From: Mimachlamys varia
Lineage: Eukaryota > Mollusca > Bivalvia > Pectinida > Pectinidae
DNA length: 64,000 nucleotides
NCBI GenBank assembly: GCA_947623455.1
Contig: OX392530.1
Location: 1,835,501 to 1,899,500, forward strand
Direction: 5' to 3'
The translations under genes were made by a program, and so were the position numbers. The notes beneath the pieces were generated by a model. The model did no database searches and was not told the origin of the DNA. It saw only the letters and a list, made by a program, of their open reading frames with translations. Each line of letters opens with the position of its first letter. Position 1 is the first letter of the stretch. Positions 9,696 to 21,080 of this stretch are shown here, piece after piece.

Positions 9696-10904
9696 TGACG
9701 GTTGGGGTCTTATGACGATATTCAAGGTCATACGAAAATATTTATGGTTTTTCAATGACAAAAGAGTATTAACCATTTCGTTGTGCCTATTAGGCGTTTA
9801 TCTGTCGCGCGTACTGGAATTGGAAGTGTCAATGTACAAAGACCATTCTTTTAATAGAAAACCATTTAACGTATGTGAGCGGAAACGCAGGATGGAACCC
9901 AGGCGGTGATTCTAATTCAATAGAACTTCAGACAGAGACGGTAGACGTTAATTAGCATTGATTGAACAAGAGATGAAATCGTTAATCTTCAAGCGTAAAT
10001 ATTTTATGAACAGAGAAGAAAAATGTTGAATTCAGAAAGTATTTATATTGGGAAGTGATAGCGTAATGACCACGGTTGTCTGTGGGTAGCTCATCACGTC
10101 AAACAAACCAGTCATTCCCGGGCATAAAGAACACAAGCGGCAGGGCAGGGCAGTGATTAGCCATTAAGTCTTTCCCCATTAGCCCACATAACTCCATTAC
10201 CCAGACTCGCCATTTTACGCTGCAACATCGGGCTTACCAATTAAACAGCAAATTTTGTGATCAAAATGACATGTTTCGGTAGCATATTGTTGGTCCGACT
10301 GACGTTAATTTCGCTGGTCCTGATGGGATAACGGAGTTGCTATGATCACCTGTTCCTACGGGATAGCTGGTCGGTAATTAGTGGGAGACATATGACAGTG
10401 GAGGCAGTCCTTATACGTTAAATATTGGAATACAGCCTATTTCTCTCGTTGGCATATCTACCAACGGTGCCACAGGGAAGCTATGACGTCTTTATAGCTA
10501 GTGTCTGCTACCGTAATTGTATTCTTCAGAGACACAATCAACTCTCCTTTGTGCGACGAAAACTTGCATTTCACACTTCAACATTCAGTTCACAGACAAA
10601 AAGCTTACATGTCAAATCCCAACGCCAATTTCTGAGACATCTAAGACAAAAAAACTCATATAAAACTCCCTAAAAACACTTTGCATGATACCAAAATGTA
10701 CAGTTCCAAGAACATTTCTTCAAAGAATTATAAAAGCAATTTTGTAAATCTAGTGATGGAATGACATGTGAAATATTTTATAATTTGTGTCCAATCCATA
10801 TAAAAGTGTTAAAGAAAAACTAAAACAAGTTTTCATCGATGAAAAATAAAACATAATATACAAGGAAAAAACAACCATCGTTATTCATTAGAAAAAAAGA
10901 GATG
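9696..10904. other. Intergenic, nothing clear
   Basis: Single-copy AT-rich DNA. The 79- and 82-codon frames at 9670 and 10425 show no domain, and the first begins in the minisatellite. I see no RNA gene or element. Confidence 0.6.
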
Positions 10905-11265
10905 CGGTGACTATGATAGGTAATTTAGTCAGTATTAGATGCAGTGAATATAATAGGTAATTTAGTCAGTATTAGATGCAGTGATTATGATAGGTAATTT
11001 AGTCAGTATTTGTTAGAGAGAGGAGATGCAGTGATTATATAGATAATTTAGTCAGTATTAGATGCAGTGATTATGATAGGTAATTTAGTCAGTATTTGTT
11101 AGAGAGAGGAGATGCAGTGATTATATAGATAATTTAAACAGTATTAGATGCGGTGACTATGATAGGTAATTTAGTCAGTATTAGATGCAGTGATTATGAT
11201 AGGTAATTTAGTCAGTATTTGTTAGAGAGCAGTGATTATATAGATAATTTAGACAGTGTTTGTTA
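10905..11265. repeat. Composite tandem repeat GATGCAGTGATTAT
   Basis: Units of about 37 bp (GATGCAGTGATTATGATAGG, then TAATTTAGTCAGTATTA) alternate with longer units that add TGTTAGAGAGAGGA. The long-short pattern repeats, so a compound unit was amplified. Confidence 0.85.
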
Positions 11266-11619
11266 GATCCTGCTATTTCCCCACACCTTGACAATAAGCT
11301 ATAAACAATATGATTTATCGTTCGTTATAAGTTCCGGACGCCGGTTATACAGACCGGTTAACGATCTCAGACACGTTCCCACGACATAACAAACATTCCT
11401 CTCCATTGTGTCTTTGTGTTGTCGGAGAATCCGTTTTAATTAGGACCTTCTTTAACCTTAAAACAATGCCTGTTACCACTTGTGTGTACCTTGTGTTGTT
11501 ATATCTTCCTTATCCACCGAGTATTTATCAACTGACTAGTCTTTTGATTGAGCCGTCGCCAGGTTCCATTTCTTCCGTTTCACACGAACTGAAAAAGAAA
11601 TTTGAAATGTGGATCTCGT
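11266..11619. other. Intergenic, nothing clear
   Basis: A short single-copy stretch between two arrays. The 80-codon frame at 11406-11648 runs into the next array and has no recognisable domain. Confidence 0.55.
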
Positions 11620-12600
11620 ATAGACACGTATATGTAGATATCTCATAATATCGAGTCATTTATCTCGTCACCATTGTATGTAGATATCTTGTAATAATGA
11701 GTTTTTTATCTGGTCATCATATGTATGTAGATATTTCGTAATATCGAGTCATTTATCTCGTCACCATTGTATGTAGATATCTTGTAATAATGAGTTTTTT
11801 ATCTGGTCATCATATGTATGTAGATATTTCGTAATATCGAGTCATTTATCTCGTCACCATTGTATGTAGATATCTTGTAATAATGAGTTTTTTATCTGGT
11901 CATCATATGTATGTAGATATTTCGTAATATCGAGTCATTTATCTCGTCACCATTGTATGTAGATATCTTGTAATAATGAGTTTTTTATCTGGTCATCATA
12001 TGTATGTAGATATTTCGTAATATCGAGTCATTTATCTCGTCACCATTGTATGTAGATATCTTGTAATAACGAGTTTTTTATCTGGTCATCATATGTATGT
12101 AGATATTTCGTAATATCGAGTCATTTATCTCGTCACCATTGTATGTAGATATCTTGTAATAACGAGTTTTTTATCTGGTCATCATATGTATGTAGATATT
12201 TCGTAATATCGAGTCATTTATCTCGTCACCATTGTATGTAGATATCTTGTAATAACAAGTTTTTTTATCTGGTCATCATATGTATGTAGATATTTCGTAA
12301 TATCGAGTCATTTATCTCGTCACCATTGTATGTAGATATCTCGTAATAACGAGACATTTATCTCGTCGTCATGTGTACGTAGATATCTCGTAATAACGAG
12401 ACATTTATCTCGTCATCACGTGTATGTACATACCTCGTAATAAAGAGTCAGTCATTTATCTCGTCATTACGTGTATGTAGATACCTCGTAATAAAGAGTC
12501 AGTCATTTATCTCGTCATTACGTGTATGTAGATACCTCGTAATAAAGAGTCAGTCATTTATCTCGTCATTACGTGAATTTATAATTCACGTTATAACGAG
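11620..12600. repeat. 93-bp dimeric minisatellite, about 10 units
   Basis: Each 93-bp unit is two related halves of about 46 bp: GTAGATATTTCGTAATATCG with AGTCATTTATCTCGTCACC, and GTAGATATCTTGTAATAATG with AGTTTTTTATCTGGTCATC. CATTGTATG recurs every 93 bp from 11672. The last 250 bp are less regular monomers with CGTAATAACGAGACATTTAT, probably the ancestral form. Confidence 0.9.
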
Positions 12601-13363
12601 TCATTTACCTCGACCCCAATATTGGGTCCGATATGGAAAATGGTATGTATTATTCCCTTTGTATGTACCTCGATTGTGTAGTATAAACACGTTAATTTCT
12701 TTTCTCAGTGAAGTCGTTATTTGATCAGTCATAAGTAAATTAATCGTTTTTCTTCTCTTTGTACTTTCCATTGTTTTTCTTTAAAATTCCTACTTATATT
12801 TATTATTGAATATTGAACATCATTCACTTAAGTTGTGACAAATATTTTCACATTCTGACAATTCATGAAAATCTTTATGGAGGGGGTCTTTCAATATTGT
12901 AATAGTTTATGCACAATATGTTTGTTTGCTTCGTCTTTGCAATAATAAAAAAAATGACTTTTTTCTGTTGTCCGGTTTTCCCGGTTCTATGTTACGCCTA
13001 CTTCGCTCGTTTGTGCGTCAAATAAAACAGACTTGTGTATCTTTTCCGTCTCGGAATGCCATCAATGTCCGTCTACATGACTTGTTTATTACTATAGTAA
13101 TTGTCCGAGTTCATACCTTGGCCCTGTGGTCCATATTGACAGGTGGACTGGCCTAGCATCCACGTCATACTAGTATAACGCCGTTCTTGTTGGCGTTTAT
13201 TTGTTTGGGGGGGGGGGGGGGGGGGGGTCGTGGTTTACCTTGTTTTAGACAACGAAGCTGTTTATAGTTGTAAGTAAACTTCGAGAAGTATTTACTAATA
13301 AAACTCATGGTATCGAATTCAGATATGCTTAATTATATTGTCAAATATATACACTGTACAGGT
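12601..13363. other. Intergenic with a 21-nt G homopolymer
   Basis: AT-rich DNA with G21 at 13207-13227. The 76-codon frame at 12926-13156 has no recognisable domain. Confidence 0.6.
13207..13227 (+). repeat. G homopolymer, 21 nt
   Basis: An uninterrupted run of 21 G on the + strand, one of three such tracts in the window (see 18583-18619 and 31932-31963). Confidence 0.9.
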
Positions 13364-13763
13364 TATGCTTGGTACTGTTGAAAATTTTTATTTTATAAAC
13401 CTCCTAAATGCAAGTCAAATGTATCCTCCTTCCGCAGAAATAATCTCCATTTCCTCCAAAAACACGCAAAATTTCCGTGTCTCATTTGACTTGCATTTAG
13501 GAGGTTTATAAAATAAAAATTATCCATCTTTCCAACGGTACCAAGCGTTTTTTCGTAACTCAACTAGAAATGTGATTTTTGATGCAAGAGAGGTAGGTGG
13601 GGTCTATTTTTCGATCTGGAAAGCTTTCCACCCTTTCGCTTTTATGATTACTGAGGGGGCATTTTTATCGAAAATTGATCTTAACCCCCCAAATGTGTAA
13701 AATTACGCTAAACACCCTATTTTAGGTCCAAAACTAGCTGTAACAAATTCTCAGGTCCCTGTG
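13364..13763. mobile_element. Inverted-repeat element ending GGTCCCTGTG, copy 1
   Basis: Its core is a perfect 39-bp inverted repeat (13383-13421 and 13483-13521) around 61 bp. Downstream are TTTTTCGATCTGGAAAGCTT, CGAAAATTGATC, CCCCCCAAATGTGTAAAATT and AGGTCCAAAACTAGCTGTAA, ending GGTCCCTGTG. The downstream part matches 22320-22626 in the same orientation. The 61-bp core matches 22270-22330 in the opposite orientation. The left end is not clear. It has no coding capacity. Confidence 0.75.
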
Positions 13764-15089
13764 GGTCTGTGGAAAGCTTTGCCGCGTAAATGTAGTTTGG
13801 TCACTGCAATTGTTCGGGTTTTTTCTGAATTATCTTTTAGTAACTATGTTTAGCGTGTGTTTTTAATTTTAAATGTTTTATGGAAACTCCCTACAATAAC
13901 AATTCTACGATAGTGACAATGGTTATCTTTAATCTTCATTCTGACGCCATAACTGTTGTCATGACGTTATAAGCAATAATCGGAAGTGACGTGGACGTTG
14001 GACAAGGCACGAATCCAGTCTCGATCTCTCTGTCCCGTAACTTTCAGTCACAACGAATGTGTGTTACGAAATGTTTCAACAATACAAACCATCACACTCA
14101 CCTTTGAACCCACATACTTGTGGCGCCTCGGAGTTTATATGTACATACATGTACATGATTTGTTTAGATATAAAAACACGAATTTGTCCCTTAACAAGTG
14201 GGTCGTACATGTACGTACATGACATTATGATTGAGATTTTGCACTTTCATCGTGAACAAATGGAGATTGATAGAAATGTGACATACATGTCGCTCAGCCG
14301 CCCGTTCCTCTTTATTTGCCGCGCCGTCGCCAGCACGTGAGTTACATCTTCGTCTAACACGTGCGGCAGCATGTTTTAGGACTGTTGGCTAACGATACTG
14401 ACCTTCCAATTTATGTCCCCATCTTAATCTGCAAATTTAGAGATCGCGTTTCTGTCCCTAACCAAGGTGATCATAAATTAAGAAAACCTCGATCTGAATC
14501 ACAGTTCTGCGACAGCGGTCTCCCAGAATCACCGCGGCAACGTTTTATTAGCAAGCGGTACATGACTAAGAACAAAACAACAGGAGAGAAAACAACATGA
14601 ATTATGTAAAAAATAGTTATGCTGAAACTCAAAAACAATTTTGAAATGTTGGTAAATGGAACTGTTTCTCTTAACATGTTTTAGTTAGTGAGGTCGGAAA
14701 TGTCGCTGATGTTTACGCACCGTCACGCTCCCCGTGATGTCCCTTCGTCATTAATTGATAAAGACGGTCTTCTAAAGTAATATAATTGGGTCATTGCCAG
14801 CGAGGGATACGGAGATATTTACTGCTATTGTCGATGTGATGAGCAGCAATGGAACACGAAGGAAGGATCGACACTGAGAAATAAAATCTTGCAACATTCG
14901 ATGACAAAACTGTTTAATGCGTTACTGGAACACTGAATTCCGAAGCCTCATGTTATCGTCCTGCCGGGGAATCTCCTTCCAGGTCCTTATATTTCATCAC
15001 TAACCAAATCAGAATAGATATGTGTGAATACATGTACTGGCTACAAAAGACAATTTATTATCAATGAACGTATCAAACGAGGTAGTTAC
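13764..15089. other. Intergenic, nothing clear
   Basis: Several overlapping open frames of 68-93 codons (13986-14340, 14361-14677) are present on both strands, but none shows a domain, a signal peptide or a consistent exon structure. TACATGTAC-type palindromes occur near 14140-14220. Confidence 0.55.
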
Positions 15090-15296
15090 CACAGGGACCT
15101 ATGGATTTGTTACAGCTAGTTTTGAACCTAAACAAGGGTGTGGAGCTTCGATCAATATTCGATAAAAATGCCCAATGGTCATAGTGTGTCCTATCGAAAA
15201 TTGATCTACCCCCCCCCCCCCCCAAATGTGTAAAATTACTCTAAACACCCTATTTTAGGTCCAAAACTAGCTGTAACAAATTCTCGGGTCCCTGTG
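15090..15296. mobile_element. Inverted-repeat element, copy 2 (deleted)
   Basis: Starts CACAGGGACCTATGGATTTG, TTACAGCTAGTTTTGAACCT, and ends AGCTGTAACAAATTCTCGGG, TCCCTGTG, which are inverted versions of each other. It includes a C-run followed by AAATGTGTAAAATTAC. The palindromic core of copies 1 and 3 is missing. No convincing target duplication. Confidence 0.75.
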
Positions 15297-15934
15297 ACTT
15301 TACACTGCTACTACACTGGAAGTAGTAACTCTGGGTGAGGGCACAGACCCTAAGCCTCCCTCACAGGAGCAAACGTTCATCTGAAAGCCAAAAGTGAGGT
15401 AGTGTCAAGGGTCAAATCAAGGAGGGACGGGTGTGGGTGGATGGGTGGCTTGGGGGATATATACTACTAGTAGCTGTTCAAAAGAAAAGAAAAAAATAGT
15501 CGCTTCTTATGAGTCATGCAATGGCGGCAGCAGGAACAATTTTTACCCCTGCAAGGCAAATCACGAGGGCATTTTCAAAATTCAAGAGGAAATTTAGATC
15601 ATTTACAAATCGATTGGGGTATTTTCTAGATTAAATGTTCCAAATATTTGCGGCTAACGTTGAAATTATATTTTCAAATTGCTGGTTAAAGTAAGCTATT
15701 GGAATGCATACATTCCAATGGTTCTATGTAACATTTCGAGGACTAGAACTCTATTTACCTCAGACAAATGACTTTACAAAGATGCAAACTGTGAACGAGA
15801 TGACCACAAGTCGATGTCGATTCAGTTACGCTGTAAAGTTTATGTATATAAACATATAGTTATAATAACATGTTATATATATTTGCCGAAAGAATTCGAT
15901 TCAACTATGCTTTGTTTAATATATGCACTTGACC
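15297..15934. other. Intergenic, nothing clear
   Basis: Single-copy DNA with a GGGTGTGGGTGGATGGGTGG stretch near 15430. I see no coding signal. Confidence 0.55.
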
Positions 15935-16090
15935 ATAGATGCCCGAGAGTCTCTGAGCCCCCTCATCTCGATTTAAAACTGGTCTATTGATGTGTATCCA
16001 GATGGCTTCCTTTATCTGTTTGAACAGATTGCTCTATCTCTTTCTTTCTGGATGATGATTACGCGTTTTCGGTAGTGTGACATGGTCTTT
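15935..16090 (-). pseudogene. Penelope-like GIY-YIG endonuclease fragment (C-terminal end)
   Basis: On the minus strand one frame reads FKQIKEAIWIHINRPVLN followed by RDEGAQRLSGIY. It matches the tail of GIY-YIG endonucleases of Penelope-like retroelements, whose hallmark here is IKEAIxIR, then LNRDEG, then L-x-x-IY. Upstream of it, in shifted frames, a TIKDHV-like piece fits the AITDHV block of the same family. Stops and frameshifts make it a remnant. It lies head-to-head with the + strand fragment at 16321-16645, about 230 bp away. Confidence 0.65.
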
Positions 16091-16320
16091 GATTGTCGAT
16101 TTATTTATGAGGCCCTAAAACGGATACAAAAACATTGACAAAGCAAGATCAAAACAAGAAAAAACCAATTAAGGATAAGAACAAAACCAAAGGCCAGTAT
16201 ATACAAGTACGAAATATAAACCATCCAGTGGTAGTATTGCGGTCGTGACATTGCAGCAGTCATGAAGCCCAATTCGTAACATCCCATAACAATACATCCG
16301 AAGGAAACTTCAGAGAATGC

Positions 16321-16645
16321 GTAACCAAAATCGGGGGCAAAAACTGCGACGCATCATATATTGGAGAGACCAGAAGGCAATTTGGGGTCCGCCTGGGTGA
16401 AAACCAGAAATAAAATGAAACCTAAAGAAGGAAAGAAATTAATCCGATCAAACAGGAATCTGCAATCACAGACCATGCCACATAGAAAAAAACATGTGAT
16501 TGACCGGGACATCTCCAAAGTGTCGGACAGAGAGGGCAATATATTCAAGCGACAAATAAAGAAAGCTATTTCGATTCGCCGCAGTTGGTCAGTTCTTAGT
16601 CGAGATGAGGGGGCACATAGACTCTTGCATATTTCACAAAGCATA
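16321..16645 (+). pseudogene. Penelope-like GIY-YIG endonuclease fragment
   Basis: One frame reads GKNCDASYIGETRRQFGVRL, which carries the YIGET motif and the following R-x-x-F-x-x-R-L of the GIY-YIG nuclease, then stops at TAA. Shifted frames continue with SAITDH, then HVIDRDISKVSDREGNIFKR, QIKKAISIRR and LSRDEGAHRLLHI. The order of blocks is that of the endonuclease domain at the C terminus of Penelope-like reverse transcriptases. At least two frameshifts show that it is dead. I see no reverse-transcriptase part upstream; in that direction lies the opposite-strand fragment instead. Confidence 0.75.
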
Positions 16646-17439
16646 GCCAAGTCGAGTCATTTCGGAACTCGTATAGCTAAATTTACATACGCTTAATAAC
16701 GTTGCCGAATCGACCTCGATTTGTCGACTACTTTTACACATTCGTCACCTTTGTGTACATGCAATGCTTCAGCGGTGGTCACCCTTGGTGTCGTAACCGG
16801 AATGTCGGCGGTCAGACATTGTCCGTAACGATGAACAAGTCTAACGTTGTCCCTAACCAGTACCGGGTACTGGGTAAATCTATATATCCTCCCTGTCGGT
16901 GTACAAAGCCGGGTATCAGACAACTTGGCGGAATTCTTCTGTGTTAAATAATCACTCGCGTTAGGTAATAGTGAACTGTGTGGATGATCTCATTAAGCTG
17001 TCATCTGACCATGGACTAGATGTTTGGTCTCGATAAAGTGTGGGCGAGTGATTGATATATAGATAGGAATTCTCTAACTATCTATACAGAGTATCTGTAT
17101 TTTAATGACACTGATCCCCATACAAAACGCGTTAATCCGATGATAGGAAATCTAGTAAAACCACAAAGAATGACGTATTTCCTCGCAGGACATAGCTCAA
17201 TAACATCAGTAACTCTCATTGAAATATGTATAACAGTAAACAAGGACGGTTTGTTGAAAATGTTTAGTTCAAAAGGCTCGATAAGAAAAGGAACTACGAC
17301 TATTTGAGCTTTGGTTCCCTAATAATGGAGCCTTGTGGTGGCAGGAAACACACAAGGATGTCATACATATGTATGATCATTCGATCATAGGCTTAGTTTA
17401 ATAAGAGTCCTAAGTATTTCAATTGTAACCCCTATACGG
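16646..17439. other. Intergenic, nothing clear
   Basis: Open frames of 76-81 codons on both strands at 16693-16947 have no recognisable domain. The rest is AT-rich single-copy DNA. Confidence 0.55.
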
Positions 17440-17665
17440 TGTGTGACTTTGAATATCTAAATGTGACCTTAACATTGAACCCCTGACTTTGACTTTAACA
17501 TTGAACTCCTGCATTTGACCTTGACATTGAATCTTTTTTGTGACCTTACCATTAAATCTCTTTATGTGACCTTGCCATTGAACCTCTAAATGTGATCTAA
17601 ACATTGAACCTCTTAATGTGACTTTGACATTGAACCTCTAAATGGGACCTTACCATTGAACCCAG
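17440..17665. repeat. Minisatellite of about 25 bp, TGTGACCTTAACATTGAACC
   Basis: About 9 degenerate units with the alternatives TGACCTTGACATTGAA and TGACCTTACCATTGAA and the link TCTAAA. The minus-strand frame at 17419-17604 is a by-product. Confidence 0.85.
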
Positions 17666-18584
17666 AAATGGTCAGGTGACGTACTTTTGGGAGGGTCAGA
17701 ACTTATACAGCCCATAAGACGTACTTTGGGGAGGGTCAGGCGAATGATACACGGTACGTTTGAGTCCTTATTGCGTTTTCTGCATATATTTCAACCTTCC
17801 ATAAGTTTTTTATGCCTATTCACTTGCATTCCTAGTAGTTTCCTTCGAGATAATATACCCCTTACCATAGTGGTATGGTATTGTTACGTCACACACGAAT
17901 GTAGGGTCAGTAATTATCCGAAAAATTGTAAGCATGTCTATTGTTAAAACCTGGACAGGATGTTTGGTACTACATTTTCAGTCCCCCTTTCCGTCACCAT
18001 CGTCATTTGTACACATCTTGACCATTGCTCCCGTTCACACAATTTTTTTATCAACTTTCCATAGACACGGTTATAATACATTGGATTCTACTTAATATCA
18101 CTCCTGTTAATATCACATTCCACTTTATAGCAAGTGTTCCCCAAGCACCTCTATATAATCTATGTTATTTTATTTGGTTAATATCATGTATTTCTCTTAA
18201 TTAATATCATGCTTTTTAATCACTCACATAAAATATCCAGAAATGATGTCATTTCTATTAAGATTTCAGACACAACTTGTACAAAATATTGCATGGATAA
18301 TAAATTGATATAATAAAAAAATCTTTTTTTGATGAAAAAATGTTATCCATAGATTGAATATCTTTTTTGTGTACATTGGAAAGCTTACTTTCAGTATTGA
18401 TGATTGGAAATGCACTGGAAAACATGACTGTAATGTCCGTTTTTTGTCTGACAAATGCAACATGATATAAAGAGGAATACACTGTATAACGTATTCAATT
18501 AATTAATTTCCTGTTTAATTCACCTTCGGAACAGCACATCGCCGATAGCGTGGTGATTGATTGAAAAACAATAGAGTGCAGTTT

Positions 18585-18615
<31 letters not shown>

Positions 18616-19333
18616 GGGGTAACAACTACCAGCGTACAGCTTCGTTTCCGGTCCACGTCTGGTCAGGTATGTGCTCCGATAGCCTACTAACCGTAGATTG
18701 TACAGAGATAGACAGCGCTTCGGTATTCAATACACATATATGTATGTGGCCGATCACACGCCTCAGTTGCCGGGCTATGATAGGACAGGGTGTAAAGTAT
18801 ATATTAAATGTCTTGAAAGTCCCCGGAGATATTACATAAACAATTGCCAATAAAATCAATTAGCGCGACAGGTTATATCTTCTGACGTCTGATGTCAGGT
18901 CTGAAGAGTCGGGTCGTTCGTGTACAGACCTCCTCCGTTGTGTGTTTTTATCTGCTGAAAACATTAAGACCTTTTAGGCCTACCATTGCTGGACTTCAGC
19001 CATATTACTCTGTAGACGCTTCTCATAAAGCGCTGCCGCAAATGAAATAGGCATGAAAAGGAATGAACACTTTACTTATTCCAAAGCACAACAACAACAC
19101 AAATAATCGAAATCATCACCAGGAAGACTGAGAAAAACATGATAAACATGGCTGGATGACTTCAGCACTAATAATTAATTTCACCCAGACGAATACTCTG
19201 GTACCAGAAAAGACAGACGGGCAGGACATTAATTGTCTACACTCAACTTCAAATCAATGGAGACTCTTATGGTACTGTTGGAATTCTTTTCTTGGAACCT
19301 TTTTTCTCTCAAAATCTAAACCTAACATAATTT
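17666..19333. other. Intergenic with a GT/G tract
   Basis: AT-rich DNA. It has a (GT)n-G21 tract at 18583-18619. Overlapping frames of 74-92 codons show no domain. Confidence 0.55.
18583..18619 (+). repeat. (GT)n followed by G21
   Basis: A GTGTGTGTGT run passes directly into 21 consecutive G residues at 18599-18619. Confidence 0.9.
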
Positions 19334-20034
19334 TTGAACATTTTTGACATTTTGAGAACACTTTTCTGCATTTTGGACATTTTGAGAACACTTTTCTACA
19401 TTTCGAATATTTTGAGAACACCTTTCTACATTTCGAACATTTTGAAAACACCTTTCTACATTTTGGACATTTTGAGAACACCTTTCTACATTTTGGACAT
19501 TTTGAGAACATCTTTCTGCATTTAGGACATTTAGAGAACACCGTTCTACATTTTGGACATTTTGAGAATACCTTTCTATATTTTGGACATTTTGACAACT
19601 CCTTTCTACATTTTGGACATTTTGAGAACACCTCTCTACATTTTGGACATTTTGAGAACACCTTTCTACATTTTGGAACATTTTGAGAACATCTTTCTGC
19701 ATTTAGGACATTTAGAGAACACCGTTCTACATTTTGGACATTTTGAGAATACCTTTCTATATTTTGGACATTTTGACAACTCCTTTCTACATTTTGGACA
19801 TTTTGAGAACACCTCTCTACATTTTGGACATTTTGAGAACACCTTTCTACATTTTGGACATTTTGAGAATACCTTTCTATATTTTGGACATTTTGACAAC
19901 ACCTTCCTACGTTTTGGACATTTTGAGAATACCTTTCTACATTTTGGACATTTTGACAACACCTTCCTACGTTTTGGACATTTTGAGAATACCTTTCTAC
20001 ATTTTGGACATTTTGAGAACACCTCTCTACATTT
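19334..20034 (-). repeat. 30-bp minisatellite with CPKC-encoding open frames, about 23 units
   Basis: The + strand unit reads TTTTGAGAACACCTTTCTAC followed by ATTTTGGACA. The unit is exactly ten codons. The minus strand stays open at 19254-19661 and 19666-20049 with decapeptides such as FSKCPKCRKV; two other frames, including + strand ones rich in FHFGHFENT and ILDILRT, are open too. A block near 19524 recurs at 19705, 181 bp later. The single extra base (GGAACA near 19675) breaks the frame between the halves. No start context or splice signal supports expression, so I call it a repeat and not a gene. Confidence 0.9.
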
Positions 20035-20227
20035 ATCGGCGGACATCATCGATATCCAGGAATTACGATCACCTACGCGCTAGAGCAAAGGTGAACGTAA
20101 CCCATGGATATCGAGGATGTTAGGCAGAGTTTTCAACATATTCTGTTTACATCAAACTTATAAAACGTATAAAGCTTATACGCCAATATTGTTAAAGAGT
20201 ATACAATGTTAGCGTCTTCTCCTTTAA
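20035..20227. other. Intergenic spacer
   Basis: Short AT-rich stretch between the minisatellite and the second MITE copy. Nothing recognised. Confidence 0.6.
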
Positions 20228-20607
20228 AGGCCCAATATACGTAACTTCAGGAAATTATTTTGAAAAATTCTGAAAAAAAATCCAGTTGATAACCATGCAA
20301 AATGGCCTAAAAAGAAGTAAACCTGAGCTGTAACTGACTAGAAACTCTTGACAGAAAATTCCTAAGAATTGAAAATAACTCAGGTGGGGCCCACTTCAAC
20401 AACAAGCCGAAGTTAGAAGACAGTTCAAAATGGACGCGTGTTTACAAAATAATACCGAGTTTCAACTGCTGCTGTACCGGTAACCGCGTAAGAATTCATC
20501 TTGAATATTGCTGATATGTGTTAATCTTAGCTAAATCTATAAATATAATGAGTTATTAGGCTTGATTTTCACTTCAAGTTTTGCCGAAAGTCACGTATAT
20601 TGGGCCT
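20228..20607. mobile_element. TTAA-flanked MITE (piggyBac-like), copy 2
   Basis: Left end TTAA then AGGCCCAATATACGTAACTT; right end AGTCACGTATATTGGGCCT, followed by TTTA where TTAA is expected, a one-base decay of the duplication. The interior matches copy 1 with substitutions and small indels. Confidence 0.8.
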
Positions 20608-20900
20608 TTTATCGACGACACCCGCCTTGTGCAAATGTCACGTCCTCAAAATGAGCAGTGAGGCATAATTCTCAATCACAACTAGCAGATGTACTAGGCC
20701 TAATGAGCATATACAAATACGCCCACCTTCATATAAAACATAGATACAGAATATTTCTCATAATTCTCAAGGAGACTAAGATGACAACCACAAAATTTGC
20801 TCACAGTCTTCATTAACCTGCATCTTCCGAATCCCTGTGGCGTAGGTTTGTTCGTCAGCAGCAGACATCTATCAAGTAAATCTCCAATCTGATTAAAATA

Positions 20901-20937
20901 CAGATCCTTGTTCTCACTCCGTTTTAACAAGGATCTG
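20901..20937. repeat. Perfect 12-bp stem-loop
   Basis: CAGATCCTTGTT at 20901-20912 pairs with AACAAGGATCTG at 20926-20937 across a 13-nt loop. Confidence 0.75.
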
Positions 20938-21030
20938 ACAACATCCCACAAGAGGTCACGTCCAGATGACCTATGTCACCTCTTTGCTTAACACTAAAAT
21001 TATTTTCCAATGACCTGTCAGCTTGCAGCA

Positions 21031-21080
21031 AGTCATTTCGTCACATTATTCTACATGAACTTTTTGGTGACGAAATGACT
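21031..21080. repeat. Perfect 14-bp stem-loop
   Basis: AGTCATTTCGTCAC at 21031-21044 pairs with GTGACGAAATGACT at 21067-21080 across 22 nt. Further out, GCTTGCA and TGCAAGC also match, so it may be the centre of a decayed foldback element. Confidence 0.75.

Noticed and set aside
19254..20123. Open frames of 126-176 codons as zinc-finger-like genes
   Set aside because: Pure 30-bp minisatellite, open on both strands, frame broken by a one-base insertion between blocks.
20700..20951. 83-codon minus-strand frame
   Set aside because: No domain recognised, and it contains a perfect hairpin, which favours non-coding repeat sequence.
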